Made by a program: the position numbers and the translations under genes | Part shown: positions 11,345-22,416 of the stretch, piece by piece | Position numbering within the stretch: the first letter of the stretch is position 1 | Layout: each line of letters begins with the position of its first letter | Notes under the pieces: model-generated | Database searches by the model: none | Seen by the model: the letters and a program-made list of their open reading frames with translations, nothing else | Told to the model about the DNA's origin: nothing | DNA from: Mytilus edulis | Lineage: Eukaryota > Mollusca > Bivalvia > Mytilida > Mytilidae | NCBI RefSeq assembly: GCF_963676685.1 | Contig: NC_092344.1 | Span: forward strand, 100,408,749 to 100,472,748 | Direction: 5' to 3' | Length of the DNA: 64,000 nt

Positions 11345-13087
11345 TTAATGCGGGGTTCACACATTGCCGATTATTACTCGCGTTTGAGATAAGACAGTGA
11401 TACGATACGAAAAGTGAAAAAGTCGGATTAGTATGCTCAATTATCTGGAATGTCCTATTATTGTCTGAACGCAGTCGTTTTAGTTCGTAACAGATTCCTA
11501 CTGGTCGGGAAGGGTCCGAATAGTTCGGCAAAGCACCCCCACAGTTAGGTGCGTCCCGTAACATTCGGGGAAACTCAGCCGATTTTGTCTAGTCGTATTA
11601 CAATCGTGCCTATGTCGTGACAGATTCTGCTGTATCGGATCGAATTCCTAACAATGTTCTGTGTATTCGGGACGGTGTCCTGTGGAACGGGAATGATCTG
11701 GAGAAATTTGTTCGAACGGATAACTTCCGTCAGCGTCGGTTCACTGTCTTGTCACTATCAGATCTCTCGGATTATATTCGGTAGAATCGGGACGCAGTCG
11801 TGACAGACTCGGTCGAATTTTACCTGGCGAAAGATACAAATCGGATTAGAAGCGGATTTAGAACGGGGTTATCGGGATAAATTCGCTTGGAAACGGTTGA
11901 ATATCGACGTTTCCTGAACAATATCTGATTGTTGTCGTGATTAAATTTTTAAAGTTTGAATTTACATCCACGATTCATAGGATCTTGATCAGACTTTTGA
12001 TAAATTTTAATCGGGAATGGTCCTGTCAAGGACGGCAGTAAAAATCGTGAATGTGTGACCCAAGGACGGCAGTAAAAATCGTGAATGTGTGACCCCAGCT
12101 TAAGCTTAAGCTGGGGTCACACATTCACGATTATTACTGCCGTCCTTGACAGGACCATTTCCGATTAAAATTTATCAAAAGTCTGATCAAGATCCTATGA
12201 ATCGTGGATGGAAATTCAAACTTTAATTAAAATTTGTAAAAAAAAATATTTAATCACGACAACAATCAGATATTGTTCAGGAAGCGTCGATATTCAACCG
12301 TTTCCAAGCGAATTTATTCCGATAATCCCGTTCTAAATCCGCTTCTAATCCGATTTGTATCTTTCGCCAGGTAAAATTCAACCGAGTCTGTCACGACTGC
12401 GTCCCGATAATGTAATCCGACAGAGATCAGATAGTGACAATACAGTGAACCGACGCTGACGGAAGTTATCCGTTCCAAAACTGTCGGCATACTTGGGATG
12501 ATCATGTACTGTCGGAACGTAATCCTATCACGGTCCGCTCTATCGCATTGAAAACGGCTTTGTCTGGTCTCAGTCGTATTGTATTCTGTAATTGTCGGGA
12601 CTCTGACGTGGGTATCATTGACGAATTTAGAATTAATAACGGGACTGTTTCGGGACGGTTTCGGCAAAAACGGTTCGCAATCGACAAGATTTGGACTCAA
12701 TCGGCAGAAAAACAGCAATGAAAAATTTCTCCAGATCATTCCCGTTCCACAGGACACCGTTTCGAATACACAGAACATTGTAAGGAATTCGATCCGATAC
12801 AGCAGAATCTGTCACGACATGGGCACGATTGTAATTCGAGTAGACAAAATCGGCTGAGTTTCCCCGAATGTTACGGGACGCACCTAACTATCGGGGTGCT
12901 TTGCCGAACTATTCGGACCCTTCCCGACCAGTAGGAATCTGTTACGAACTAAAACGACTGCGTTCAGACAATAATAGGACATTTCACATAATTGAGGATC
13001 TTAATCCGACTTTTTCACTTTTCGTGTCGTATCGTTGTCTGATCTCAAACGGGAGCAATAATCGGCAATGTGTGAACCCCGCATTAT
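11345..13087. mobile_element. Large foldback: two copies of a TTAA-flanked transposon, head to head
   Basis: The left arm (11345-12104) and right arm (12105-13087) are reverse complements over most of their length and meet at the palindrome AGCTTAAGCTTAAGCT (12097-12112). Each arm is itself bounded by related inverted ends: outer CGGGGTTCACACATTGCCGA and inner TGGGGTCACACATTCACGA. TTAA occurs next to both end types, which suggests piggyBac- or Kolobok-like TTAA targeting. The left arm lacks about 240 bp present in the right arm (around 12480-12710) and has an extra 35 bp tandem copy near the centre (12026-12095). ORFs here are short, overlap on both strands and look incidental. Confidence 0.8.
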
Positions 13088-13428
13088 GCAAATTAAAATG
13101 TAAGCTCCGCCCGATCAGTTAAAATAACATTGGTAATAACAATGATCAAATGCATATACGATTTGACTAGGGACGACCGTTTTCATTACTATTTTGTTAA
13201 AGAGTTTTTTCTATTCATAATTGTGTCAGTTCATATGACAACACTTTTCCATCGTTTTGATTACAAGGAAGCCGCTAGATAAAAAATGCACACCCCTGAT
13301 TGACCGAATCATGATATGGAGGATATTTACTTAACTGCACGTAAAGAAAAATTGTTCATCGTATTTCTGTTCAATGTAATTTGCATTACAATTTACACGA
13401 TACGATTTCTATGAAAAAATAGATTATT
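13088..13428. other. Unremarkable AT-rich spacer
   Basis: No ORF, repeat match or structured element recognised between the large foldback and the next MITE. Confidence 0.4.
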
Positions 13429-14084
13429 TTAACAGGTTGGGAACAAACCCCCTATATGGTGATTATACCTGTATAGAGGGATAATCCTTCTTTAGAGGGT
13501 AAAAATTATCCCTCTATAGAGGGGTATTTTTATTTGCACTGGATTTAAAGCAAATTAGGGCAGAATGGCATTCTCTTCTTATTATGGCAGTAACCTTGAA
13601 CAGTTGATGCACCAATTGATGTACTTAATTTAATATGCACATGCCCAGTTTGATGCTTATCTGACTAAATATACAATCTATTGTCAACCATGATTGAAAG
13701 CTGTGATGATCAGGTAAGTTCTACTCACTTATGCCTCACTGAACAGAATTACTATTGTTAGATTGAACATGAAATTTAAAGGTCAACTATTCCTTTTGTT
13801 GTTAATCAGGTGTTCAGATAGGTATACAATAGATTGCAAGTTTTGTCACATTTTAGCAGAAAACTGGTTATCCCAATTTTTAGTTAAGTGCATATGTTGA
13901 TGCATATAATGCTAGAGATTATAGCCAATATAACTAGAAAACGCCATTCGGCCCTAATTTGCTTTAAATCCAGTGCAAACAAAAATACCCCTCTATAGAG
14001 GGATAATTTTTACCCTCTAAAGAAGGATTATCCCTCTATATAGGTATAATCACCATACAGGGGGTTTGTTCCCAACCTGTTTAA
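13429..14084. mobile_element. MITE with about 137 bp terminal inverted repeats, TTAA-flanked
   Basis: Bases 13431-13567 reappear as the reverse complement at about 13945-14080. The ends read AACAGGTTGGGAACAAACC and its complement, next to TTAA on both sides (one extra T on the right). The arms contain nested short palindromes such as CCCTCTATAGAGGG. The central 370 bp has no ORF, so this is a non-autonomous DNA transposon. Confidence 0.85.
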
Positions 14085-14574
14085 TAATCATAGGAGTGTG
14101 GAATCCCTATTATTTATATTTCACGAAATATATTTAAGTTCCTGGAAATAAGTCTCTCTTTTACGTACTTGTAAATATTTGTTTTGTTCAAGATATATAT
14201 CATTTGTCATTGCTTCAAATAAAACATTTGTTAATCAACATTTTATTATTTTATCTTGTAATGACTACTCATAAACTGAACTTTTATTTTAAACTTTGTA
14301 AGTCAGCGATCAAATTTACATACATCAATTATCTTTATAGCAAAAAACAAATATGAAACATTTGATATTTTTTCTTTTAATTTAATTTTCTTAGAAATCA
14401 AGGATTATATGTTCAACATTTGAATCAACAAACAAGGTTTAGTCCTCTGCTAATATATTGCATTATTCGATTGAGACGTTTAGAACCTTTGGTGACTCCA
14501 CAGTTTAAATTCTATTACACGTACGATATGAAAAGTGTGCGTAACAGACACACGTTCACCTAATCTGACCCAGT
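14085..14574. other. AT-rich spacer
   Basis: No coding potential or repeat match recognised. Confidence 0.35.
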
Positions 14575-14875
14575 CAACTGATAAAAGATGGACAGAAGAT
14601 ACCAGAGGGACAGTCAAACTCATAAATCGAAAAGAAACGCCATGGCTTAAAATAATAACCTGAGGGCGCCAAGAAATGGTCGTGTCCACCAAATTAGAAA
14701 TATATGTAAATAAAAGCAACAGTAGTTTACCGGTGTACAAAAGTTTTAAATCAATTGAGAGAAAACAGATCCGGGTTTCAAACTAAAACCGCGGGAAACA
14801 CATCAACTATAACAGGAAAACAAAGAAACAACACGAACACTGAAGTGCATATATATATATGTATATATATTAGCT
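14575..14875. repeat. Composite interspersed repeat with microsatellite tail
   Basis: Contains GAAGATACCAGAGGGACAGT, also seen in shortened form at about 51179-51197 and in reverse near 41090-41160. It ends in a TATATATATATGTATATATA microsatellite (14852-14871). The overlapping minus-strand ORF is a by-product of the repeat. Confidence 0.55.
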
Positions 14876-15525
14876 GACCAGAGGTAACCAAAGTCAACAA
14901 ATGTGGTTGTATCCCTAAGGATATTTTTAAGTTTTTGGCTCTCGATACCACACAAGTAATAAAATAACAATAGTATGTACATTATTCAATAAATGTTGAA
15001 TTAAGAGGAATTAAGACAGGCATGGGTCTGATAGCCATTCACATGTTTTTTTCCAATGTAACAAAATCATCTTCATCTTGAAAACTACTAATGCATTTCA
15101 ATTTCAGTTCTCTTCTGTTGTAAATGCATTTTTAAATAAATAGTTGCCCAATGTGAAATAAGTGAAAGGTTAAAGACTCTTTAGGGATTAAGTTGTAGCG
15201 CTATTAGTGCATTTGAGTCATGTTCAGTTCAAAATCATATGCATAGTTAGTAGCTTCCCACGTTAATTGTTTGTCCACTTAGAAACTTATATGCTATAAT
15301 ATCAATGCCTTGTCTACCCGCTGTACTATTTAGAACTTAGCATTTGATGTATAATTGTGTTCGTCGCGGAAGACGGTATGGTGATTTGTTGACGTGTTTT
15401 CTTAAATGTCATCTGATATGATAGCTGTTTTAAATATCACCTGTAATTCTATTGGATAATTACGTTGATGCTGACATACCTTTATATATATATTAATCAA
15501 TTCCGCATACAGTTTTCGTATCTAG

Positions 15526-15565
15526 CTCGGTGGAACATCAGAAGAGAAACCAATTCCTTAAACGA
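15526..15565 (+). other. Candidate 5' exon of an unrecognised secreted-peptide gene
   Basis: A 40 nt stretch lies between TATCTAG and a strong donor GTAAGT. It is open in the frame that joins the exon at 17780. The predicted start codon lies in the next exon, so this would be 5' UTR. It could also be a chance splice-like pair. Confidence 0.35.
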
Positions 15566-17110
15566 GTAAGTTTATTTTGGGTATGTAAAACAAATAAAAT
15601 ATCTTATTCAAATAACAACAAAATAACTATTTTGTCGTTATTTTAAAGTTACATTTAGGTTTTTTTTTAAATAAATAATTTTCGTTCCCGTTATCTTCCG
15701 AAAAGTTGTCGTTCCTCATCGATCTTCCAAAAATTAAACTACAAGTCCTGTGTCGCGCTTTGCTAGTGTAAGCGAAGAGTGAACTTATGGTACAATGCGT
15801 ATTATCATTTAAGAATGCTTCTTTTTGTAATTTCAAAGGTGGGAAAAGGGGGGGGGGGGTAAAAACGTTGATCGAAGTTCATCTTGTATGTAGCGCATAG
15901 GCAATTTATTCTAAAAATGTGCGCACGGTCAACGCTTACAACCTTATGAAATAATTTTAATAACATGTTTTCGCTATGATCATAAAAACTCTATTACTAT
16001 CAAGTTTTTCTTTAATTTTCCTTGTGCACTTTGTTGTGGAAACGTGTTTCATCATACATGTAACAATTCATTTTGAAGGTTATTTTCAGAATGACTCGAG
16101 ATTGTTATTAGTCAATCAAGATAACGTATTATAATGAAACATACATCTAATGTAATTATTTATGATTGATTCTCCGGTTTATGAAATTTGATAATAGTCA
16201 AAAAGACATTTTTTCTTTCTAATTGGATATACTGAGAATTCCATAAATGAATCACTAATAAACACAAAAACACGATTATAAATTTCATTGATGTTTTTAA
16301 AGGAAATCAATTATGGCCACAATCCCATGCACCCAAAAAAAACCAGTGGGTTTAAAACAAATTATGAGATAATCCCATGTTTTTTTCTAAATAAAATTGC
16401 CAAATATATCTATTAATAACAGCAAAAAAGCAATGAATTTATTGAATCCCATGTAATTCCGCACATTTTGGTTATATAGATGACAATGTAGCTCAAAGGA
16501 GAGGCGGCGACGGATTTGCAAATGAGTGGATAGCAAATTAAGTGTCCAGTGTTTTGACGACGTGTTGAGATCAATGTGACGTTATACACATGTTAAATTA
16601 ACATTGGCCATTATACCACGGCTCTTTGTTTTTACTTATCGCCTTAAATGATCGTTTAATAATTTGGAAAATTATATATATCAGCAACAATCTTATCCAA
16701 AATGATACAACTAACATCAACATATAAAGCTTACATTGTACAAAACATTTCGTAGCAAGATATTAACGTGTAAAATTTGCAAATATGCAAGTAAAACATT
16801 GAAGAAAAACAAATATCAACGTGATATTTTAGTTCAAGAACTGAACACAAATACATTGAAGACCACTCAAATTCAAATTCTTTATTCACTCGATTATCAA
16901 AATTTACATCTGAACACATGCTGTTCCCTTAACGACTACGTTAGGTTATCATGTTTAAATATGTAAAAGTTCAATAAATTTGGACCCTTAAATTCATAAA
17001 CTTTTATCTATGTTTTCGTCTTTTTTATTCTTCAAAAGACTATGACGTCAGAATGATACAGACTGAAATATAATATGTCCATGTGCATATTTAGTTATAT
17101 AGAAATCGTA

Positions 17111-17729
17111 TTAAGGTAGATGGGGTGTCTAAATTATAATCCATAGAATCTTTAAATAATTTGCCAAAATGTAGTTCATATCCTGCTTGTTTAAAAACAT
17201 TAATAAAAAGAATGGGTCACCGGACTTATTTTCACGCTACAGGTTGTTCAAAATTGTCAAGATTTTGTATAGATTATGCATGGAAAACCCATTTTTCCGC
17301 CATAAAACGCAAACAACACCATAGAATTTTGAGATAAAATATGAGAAGATAGCTTCAATATTATGCTTTCAGATAAGAAAAAGAAAAAATGGGGTCACCG
17401 AACTCGTTTTCTTGCTACATGTAAAAATGGGTAAATTCCTAACACATTCTATTGTAAAAGTAACACTATCTGGATTATCTGCCCTTGCATTTGAGTTGCC
17501 TCCCCTTATTTGACAAAGTTGGAAAAAAATGAATCAAACAAAAGAATTCTTATTTTTGTAAAATACAATCATAAATATGATCAACCATGGCATTTTCTAT
17601 ATTACAATGAAAATTCTTACACATGAATTACCTACTACTATAAAAATTTGCACTTTTCATCAAAGATCTAGACCTTGTTTTCTAGTATTTCAAAATCCAA
17701 GATGGAGGAAGACACCCTATCTACCTTAA
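17111..17729. mobile_element. TTAA-flanked MITE, copy 1
   Basis: The ends are TTAAGGTAGATGGGGTGTCT and the complement of AAGACACCCTATCTACCTTAA, giving inverted termini of about 20 bp with TTAA at both borders. It is 619 bp and non-coding. A second copy of similar length lies at 60852-61454 and shares internal motifs such as GGTCACCG and CAAGATGGAGGAAGACACCC. Confidence 0.88.
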
Positions 17730-17779
17730 TTTTCAAAAATAACAAATCTATATTCATATCGTATTTTTTTCCATTGCAG

Positions 17780-17826
17780 CCTGTAACAATGAAAGGCTCA
17801 TCAGATTATGTAGTTTGTTGTTGCTT
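17780..17826 (+). CDS. Candidate peptide precursor, coding exon 1
   Basis: Carries 9 nt of leader, the start codon (17789-17791) and residues 1-12 plus two bases. It lies between a strong polypyrimidine acceptor and a consensus GTGAGT donor. Confidence 0.45.
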
Positions 17827-20800
17827 GTGAGTATAATAATAGTATCAGTTAATTAACAAACTTCATATATACTCTGATGTAAACTATAACTAACCTATAG
17901 CTGTACAATGGAACATATGGGCATACAATCTAAATATAAATCCCTATTTGTCAGGTGAGGTTGTTGCCGTATGGTATAATTAAGAAATAATTCATGGGGG
18001 CTTGAATATATCGTTATTTTACCACGGGTTGGCCCTTTATGACAAATATTTTACCCTGAGCGATAGCGAGGGGTAAAATATCGGCATAAAGGGACAACCC
18101 GTGGTAAAATTTAGATATATTCAAGCCCCCATAAATTATTTCGATTCTGATAAGACAAATATAGCAATTGTTTTGGTTCAAAGCGCACTAGATAGAGGCA
18201 AATATTTGCCGTTCCCATAAATTAACCCACTTTAAGATTGGCGGTAAAGAACGGAGCAAACAGATTTAGTGACATGCTCAAACTATTTACAATAATATAT
18301 TTAGATAGATTTGGATGAATTTTAATGAAAATTTACTAATATATCTTCTATGTATATAAAAAAGGGCTTATACCACATTTTAGTATTGTTTGTTTATGTT
18401 TCATTCTGGTGATGATTTTCGGTATCAGAAGCGTGTATTTTCCCGAAAAATGCTTAAACTATTACGCTATCATTCTATGACGTCGTGTACTCCATCCATA
18501 AACAATCATATGACGTGGGAGTACAATCAGAACAGCCAAACCAATATATTCATATTTTACCACGGGTGTGTACTCAAAGCGTTTGAAGGACGTCATGTTA
18601 GAATTTAAGAAACACCGCAAAACTATCCTAAAGATATGAACTTCTACCATCAGATCATGCATGTTTTAACCGGGTTTTTTTTTATTATTGGACTAAAACG
18701 CGCCCAACTGTATGTTGATGCATTAGTAAAACAAATACTTTTTTTTATTACAGTTGGTTAGAGAATGACACAAAAGGAATTTTGCTCTAAATATTATTTT
18801 AAAATGATGCCTACAACTGCCTCAGACAAAGTTGGACTTAGACGGCTTTGGTTGAATTTTCAGTTTAGCCATTTAGGTTTTTATTATCTCAAGCGTTTTT
18901 AACTTTAGGCCATGGTCGTGCCTGATGATGTTGCAAACGAAGAGCTGTAGAACGATTGCGAAAGGGACCGATATGTAACAGACACCAGAGGACAAGGGAG
19001 AAATCAATTATTGGGCACTTTACAGCCTTCACCAATTAAAAAAACCGGATATGTTTTCCCTCAATCAATTTATGACTTTTGAACAGAGGTATACTTCTGT
19101 TGTCTTTCTTTTGCACAATTTTAAAATTGTTTGGCTTTTTAACTATTTTGATCAGTGCGTCACTGGAGTCTTTCGTAGACGAAACGCGCGTCTGGCGTAT
19201 GAAATAATAAGCCTGGTACCTTTGATAACTATTTACACCACTGGGTCGATGCCACTGCGGATGGACTTTACGTCCCCGAGAGTTTCACCACCCTAGTAGT
19301 CAGCACCTTAGTAAAATTGAGAATGGAAATGGGGAATTTGTCAAGTGTTGACATGAATATCAATTATACGATAATTTTCATAAATCAACTGCTCGCAAAA
19401 GTATAAGTTATTCGAAATACTACGGATTTTCTTATCCCAGGCATATATTACCTTGCCGAACTTTTTGGAATTTTGGGCTCTCTAATGCTTTTCAACTATT
19501 TTGATCTTAGCGTCACTGATGAGTTATGTAGAGAAAACAGGCGTCTGACGTATCAAAGTATAAGCCTGGTACCTTTGATAAATATTTTATAGTTCAAACT
19601 TGGTCAGAAGTGTTCTATTGTGAACTAAAACATGCATTTTTAAAAGGTTGAAAAGATCTGCCGATTTATTTATCTTCAATATTGTAGGTATCAGCCTATT
19701 TATTTTCAAACTACCACAGAACTTTCATATTTGTTATACCAAGGCCGGGTTCTTTATTTTCAACATCCTCCTGGTAGCCAAAGCAAGGCCGTAACTAGGC
19801 ATCTTATTTTAGTGAGGCAAAATAATTGAGCCGTGCAAAGCGAGGCGAACATTTTTTTGGAGGGTATGAAATGAATGGTACAAAATCCTGCATTCTAGGC
19901 ATTTTTAGAGAGTTTGATAATGTTTTGAATTTGTACACTTTTTATATAAATTTTTCATATTTTAAGACTTTTACTAACACCAAATTTTTAACAACTTTAT
20001 TTAAATTTATATGTAAGATAATCATCCAAATATCACTGATTTGAGTCTGCTGCCAGAACATAAAACAAACATCGATTCAGTAGAGTTTGCCACATTTTTC
20101 TATGGCCGGTTCAGTCAAATCGTTTCAGAATCGTGATTTGGTCTGCTGATATCCTTATCGCGATGAACATGGAGAATGGCAAGACCGCACAATCTCTCGT
20201 CACTCATGTATGCTCTTTTCCAAGTTTTCAGTCGTTTCAGGGCAGTCTGTGTTTCTAAAGGTAGCACATTATCATCAACACAATGATCAATGTCTTCTTC
20301 CAAGTCCTTCTCCATCAGCAATTCGGTAGCAGCTTTTGTTTGCAAAAGGGAATTAAGCTTTCCTGTAAGCACCATCATACAGTCGCAGTTACAAAATATT
20401 AAACTCGCTTTTATGCTGACAAAGAGTAGACAAACAAGGGATAGAATGAGAGAACATACATGTATATGATTCTATTTATAGAGTAAGTATATATGATATG
20501 GGTACAGGGGAATTGGAATGGAGTTTTTGACGTTTACATGTAGTTCCGTAATTTCAAATTATTTCTTGAAATAGTTGGTGGTATTTTAGTTTCAGAATCT
20601 GTAAATTTAGGGGTTAGGGGTTGGAGGTGTCCGATTCCGAAACCCCGAATATAAAGAAACGAAATTCCGTAGTCCCGAATATGTAAAGACAAAATCCTAT
20701 GTTAAAGGTTCTACCATTCCTCAATAATATCAAATTGGAATATGGGATATTTTTTTCAATTTTTAAGGTTAAAGAAACATAGGTAAAAACTATAATCCAT

Positions 20801-22416
20801 GCATTCATGTTTCATATTATTTATATTTTATTTATCTGTAAAGAGAAAGATTAAAGTTCGTGAAATGAATACGCAGATAGGACTGCCCCTTGCGATGCCC
20901 AGTACTTGATTTGTCAAAAGTTGGTGAAACGGAGAAATGAATACGCAGACAGGACTGCCCCCTTCCGAAGACCAGTACTTGATTTGTCAGTCTACTTATC
21001 GTTTTTGGATTGTTCTAATGAAGTTATATGCAATACTCAGACTCTGTTCACAAAAAAAACTAGTTTACTAGAATTATTCCTTCTTTACCTTCAGTGTCGC
21101 TTTTCCTTTTTCTGCAAGAGCCTGTTTTTAACTGAAGATCCATGATGATTATCGTTACTAGGTTAAAGTGTAATCGAGAAACATCACCCGTTGAGATGCT
21201 GAGTTATATCCAGAAAGAATAGTTTAAAAGGAATGATGACAAGTTATAGCAATTAAGGTTGAGACAGAACAACAAATGACTATTATATTTATATATATGT
21301 ATAAAAAAAATAATCAGTGTCGAAATTTTAGTGAGGCAATTGCCTCACTTGCCTCAAGGGTAGTTACGGCCTTGCAAAGAATATCAAATGGTCGTCCCCT
21401 TCAGGAAAAAATATATTTCCTGTATTCCAATATACATGTACAAATACCCATTGCTGAGATAATTAAGATTAATGATAAAGAATATAATGGGGGGATATAC
21501 AAATAGATGTATTGACGGAAATATTCAGGTAAGAGTTAACCTATGTCAGATGATTATGACACTGATTTCACAATTCAGTTAGATGTGTGAGTAATTGAAT
21601 ACACACCTCAAGACCAGTATGATAATCAACTGTTATTATCTATCAATATAACTGGTCAATTAAGACTGCATTTAAGTGGAGTTAATCAAATAATACTTAC
21701 ACCAGAGACAAAATTACTACATTCAGTATATATGTTTCTCCTATAAACACCTTTGAGGTTAATTGTTTGAAGTCGTGGCAGCTGCTCATGCAAAAAATGG
21801 AAATACTATGATTTCAAACAGGTGTTGGGACCAACCCTCATGTTAATTAATGGCTTTCATGAATATAAGATACTGATAAAACACTCATTTATTCTTATCA
21901 TCTGTTTAAACTTGATAAATCAGCATATCGGACATGGTTCGTCTTAGAATTTTGCACCATATCCGAAACCTGAATGATCACTGAGAGCCATGTAAAAGTC
22001 CAGAAGAGAAATCGGCATTAAATGACCAAAGAATATGTATCAAAAACGAGTTGAGATTTATGTTTAGGTCGCTTGCAGCTTATGCTGTTCACGGATAGCC
22101 TAACTCAGCTTGCTTAATGTCTTAGTCATTAGAACATCTTGTGTCAATCGTTTATTAATACCAGTAACCTTTTTTGTATTGTTTTTGTAGAATCGTCATC
22201 TGTTTTACAATGATACAATCGACTCTATCAGTTGAAATTCTTGATTCAAAGGACATGGAAAATGGAGGTCAACAGGAGTTAGAATACGATTTACAAGTAT
22301 TACCATCCAAAAGACAAAGAAAAATAATGAGATTTTTATCTCTCAGGGAACTGCTGCAAGCCTTAAAACCTCGAAGCTGGAGTAACAACTATTTCCGTTT
22401 ATACAAACAATTTTGA
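17780..22416 (+). CDS. Candidate secreted peptide precursor (two coding exons, unrecognised)
   Basis: I do not recognise this protein. Exon 17780-17826 (acceptor TTCCATTGCAG, donor GTGAGT; ATG at 17789 with A at -3) joins exon 22191-22416 (acceptor TTGTTTTTGTAG) in phase. The product is 87 aa. Residues 1-26 look like a signal peptide: a short polar start, then VVCCCLIVICFTMI, then STLS. An acidic segment (DSKDMENGGQQELEYD) follows, then a basic processing-type site KRQRK at residues 53-57. The C-terminal 30 residues contain an amphipathic stretch FLSLRELLQALK and end YKQF, with no Gly for amidation. The layout resembles a neuropeptide or peptide-hormone precursor with a single mature peptide. 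A possible ATTAAA poly(A) signal lies at 22784. The intron between the coding exons contains foldback, hAT and hammerhead repeats. The gene could instead be a chance chain of two exons. Confidence 0.45.
17985..18141. repeat. Foldback hairpin element
   Basis: Arms of about 70 bp (AAATAATTCATGGGGGCTTG and its near complement at 18121-18141) are separated by an apex reading TGAGCGATAGCGAGGGG. A fragment with TTTTACCACGGGT recurs at 18554. No ORF. Confidence 0.8.
19107..19585 (+). repeat. Tandem hammerhead-ribozyme repeat (retrozyme or Penelope-type)
   Basis: Two hammerhead-like motifs lie 353 bp apart. The first (19157-19198) keeps stem I (GCGTCA/TGGCGT), stem II (GTC/GAC) and GAAACGCGCGTC but has lost two bases of CTGATGA. 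The second (19510-19557) keeps CTGATGA, a fully paired stem I (GCGTCA/TGACGT) and an outer helix TTTGAT/ATCAAA, but has damaged stems II and III. Each is followed by CCTGGTACCTTTGATAA. A fragment of the repeat starting AAAATTGAGAATGG lies inside at 19315-19350. Hammerheads in tandem repeats at this spacing are typical of retrozymes and of Penelope-like element ends. Confidence 0.75.
20115..20378 (-). pseudogene. hAT transposase C-terminal remnant
   Basis: Minus-strand remnant containing RLKTWKRAYMSDERLCGLAI, which fits the C-terminal dimerisation region of hAT transposases and ZMYM1-like proteins (pattern of a basic RIKTWLRSTM-like block, then RL.GLALL). About 87 codons remain, against the 500-700 of an intact transposase. 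The catalytic part is not recognisable in the element. Confidence 0.7.
20604..20690 (-). repeat. Copy of a CCCGAAAT-rich interspersed repeat
   Basis: The complement resembles 43288-43430 and 48088-48150, a family built on CTGAAATCCCGGG and GGTCCCGAAT motifs. Confidence 0.5.
22191..22416 (+). CDS. Candidate peptide precursor, final coding exon
   Basis: The acceptor is TTTTTTGTATTGTTTTTGTAG. The first base completes the Leu codon begun in the previous exon, and the frame then stays open for 74 codons to TGA. It contains the end of the hydrophobic core, the acidic spacer, KRQRK and the predicted mature peptide. Confidence 0.45.

Larger units (their letters stand above)
19784..21374 (-). mobile_element. 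hAT-family DNA transposon, degenerate
   Basis: A 1591 bp element with terminal inverted repeats CAAGGCCGTAACTAGGC and the complement of GGGTAGTTACGGCCTTG, flanked on both sides by CAAAG (5 bp; hAT usually gives 8). A direct duplication of about 69 bp lies at about 20864-20990. The coding remnant at 20115-20378 supports the hAT assignment. Confidence 0.8.

Noticed and set aside
12314-13122. Several overlapping ORFs on both strands within the large inverted repeat
   Set aside because: They overlap each other in several frames, match no family and mirror those of the opposite arm. They are by-products of transposon sequence.
18920-18960. CTGATGATGTTGC...AAACGAA resembling a hammerhead core
   Set aside because: GAAA spacing and stem pairing fail, and no flanking repeat matches the ribozyme family.
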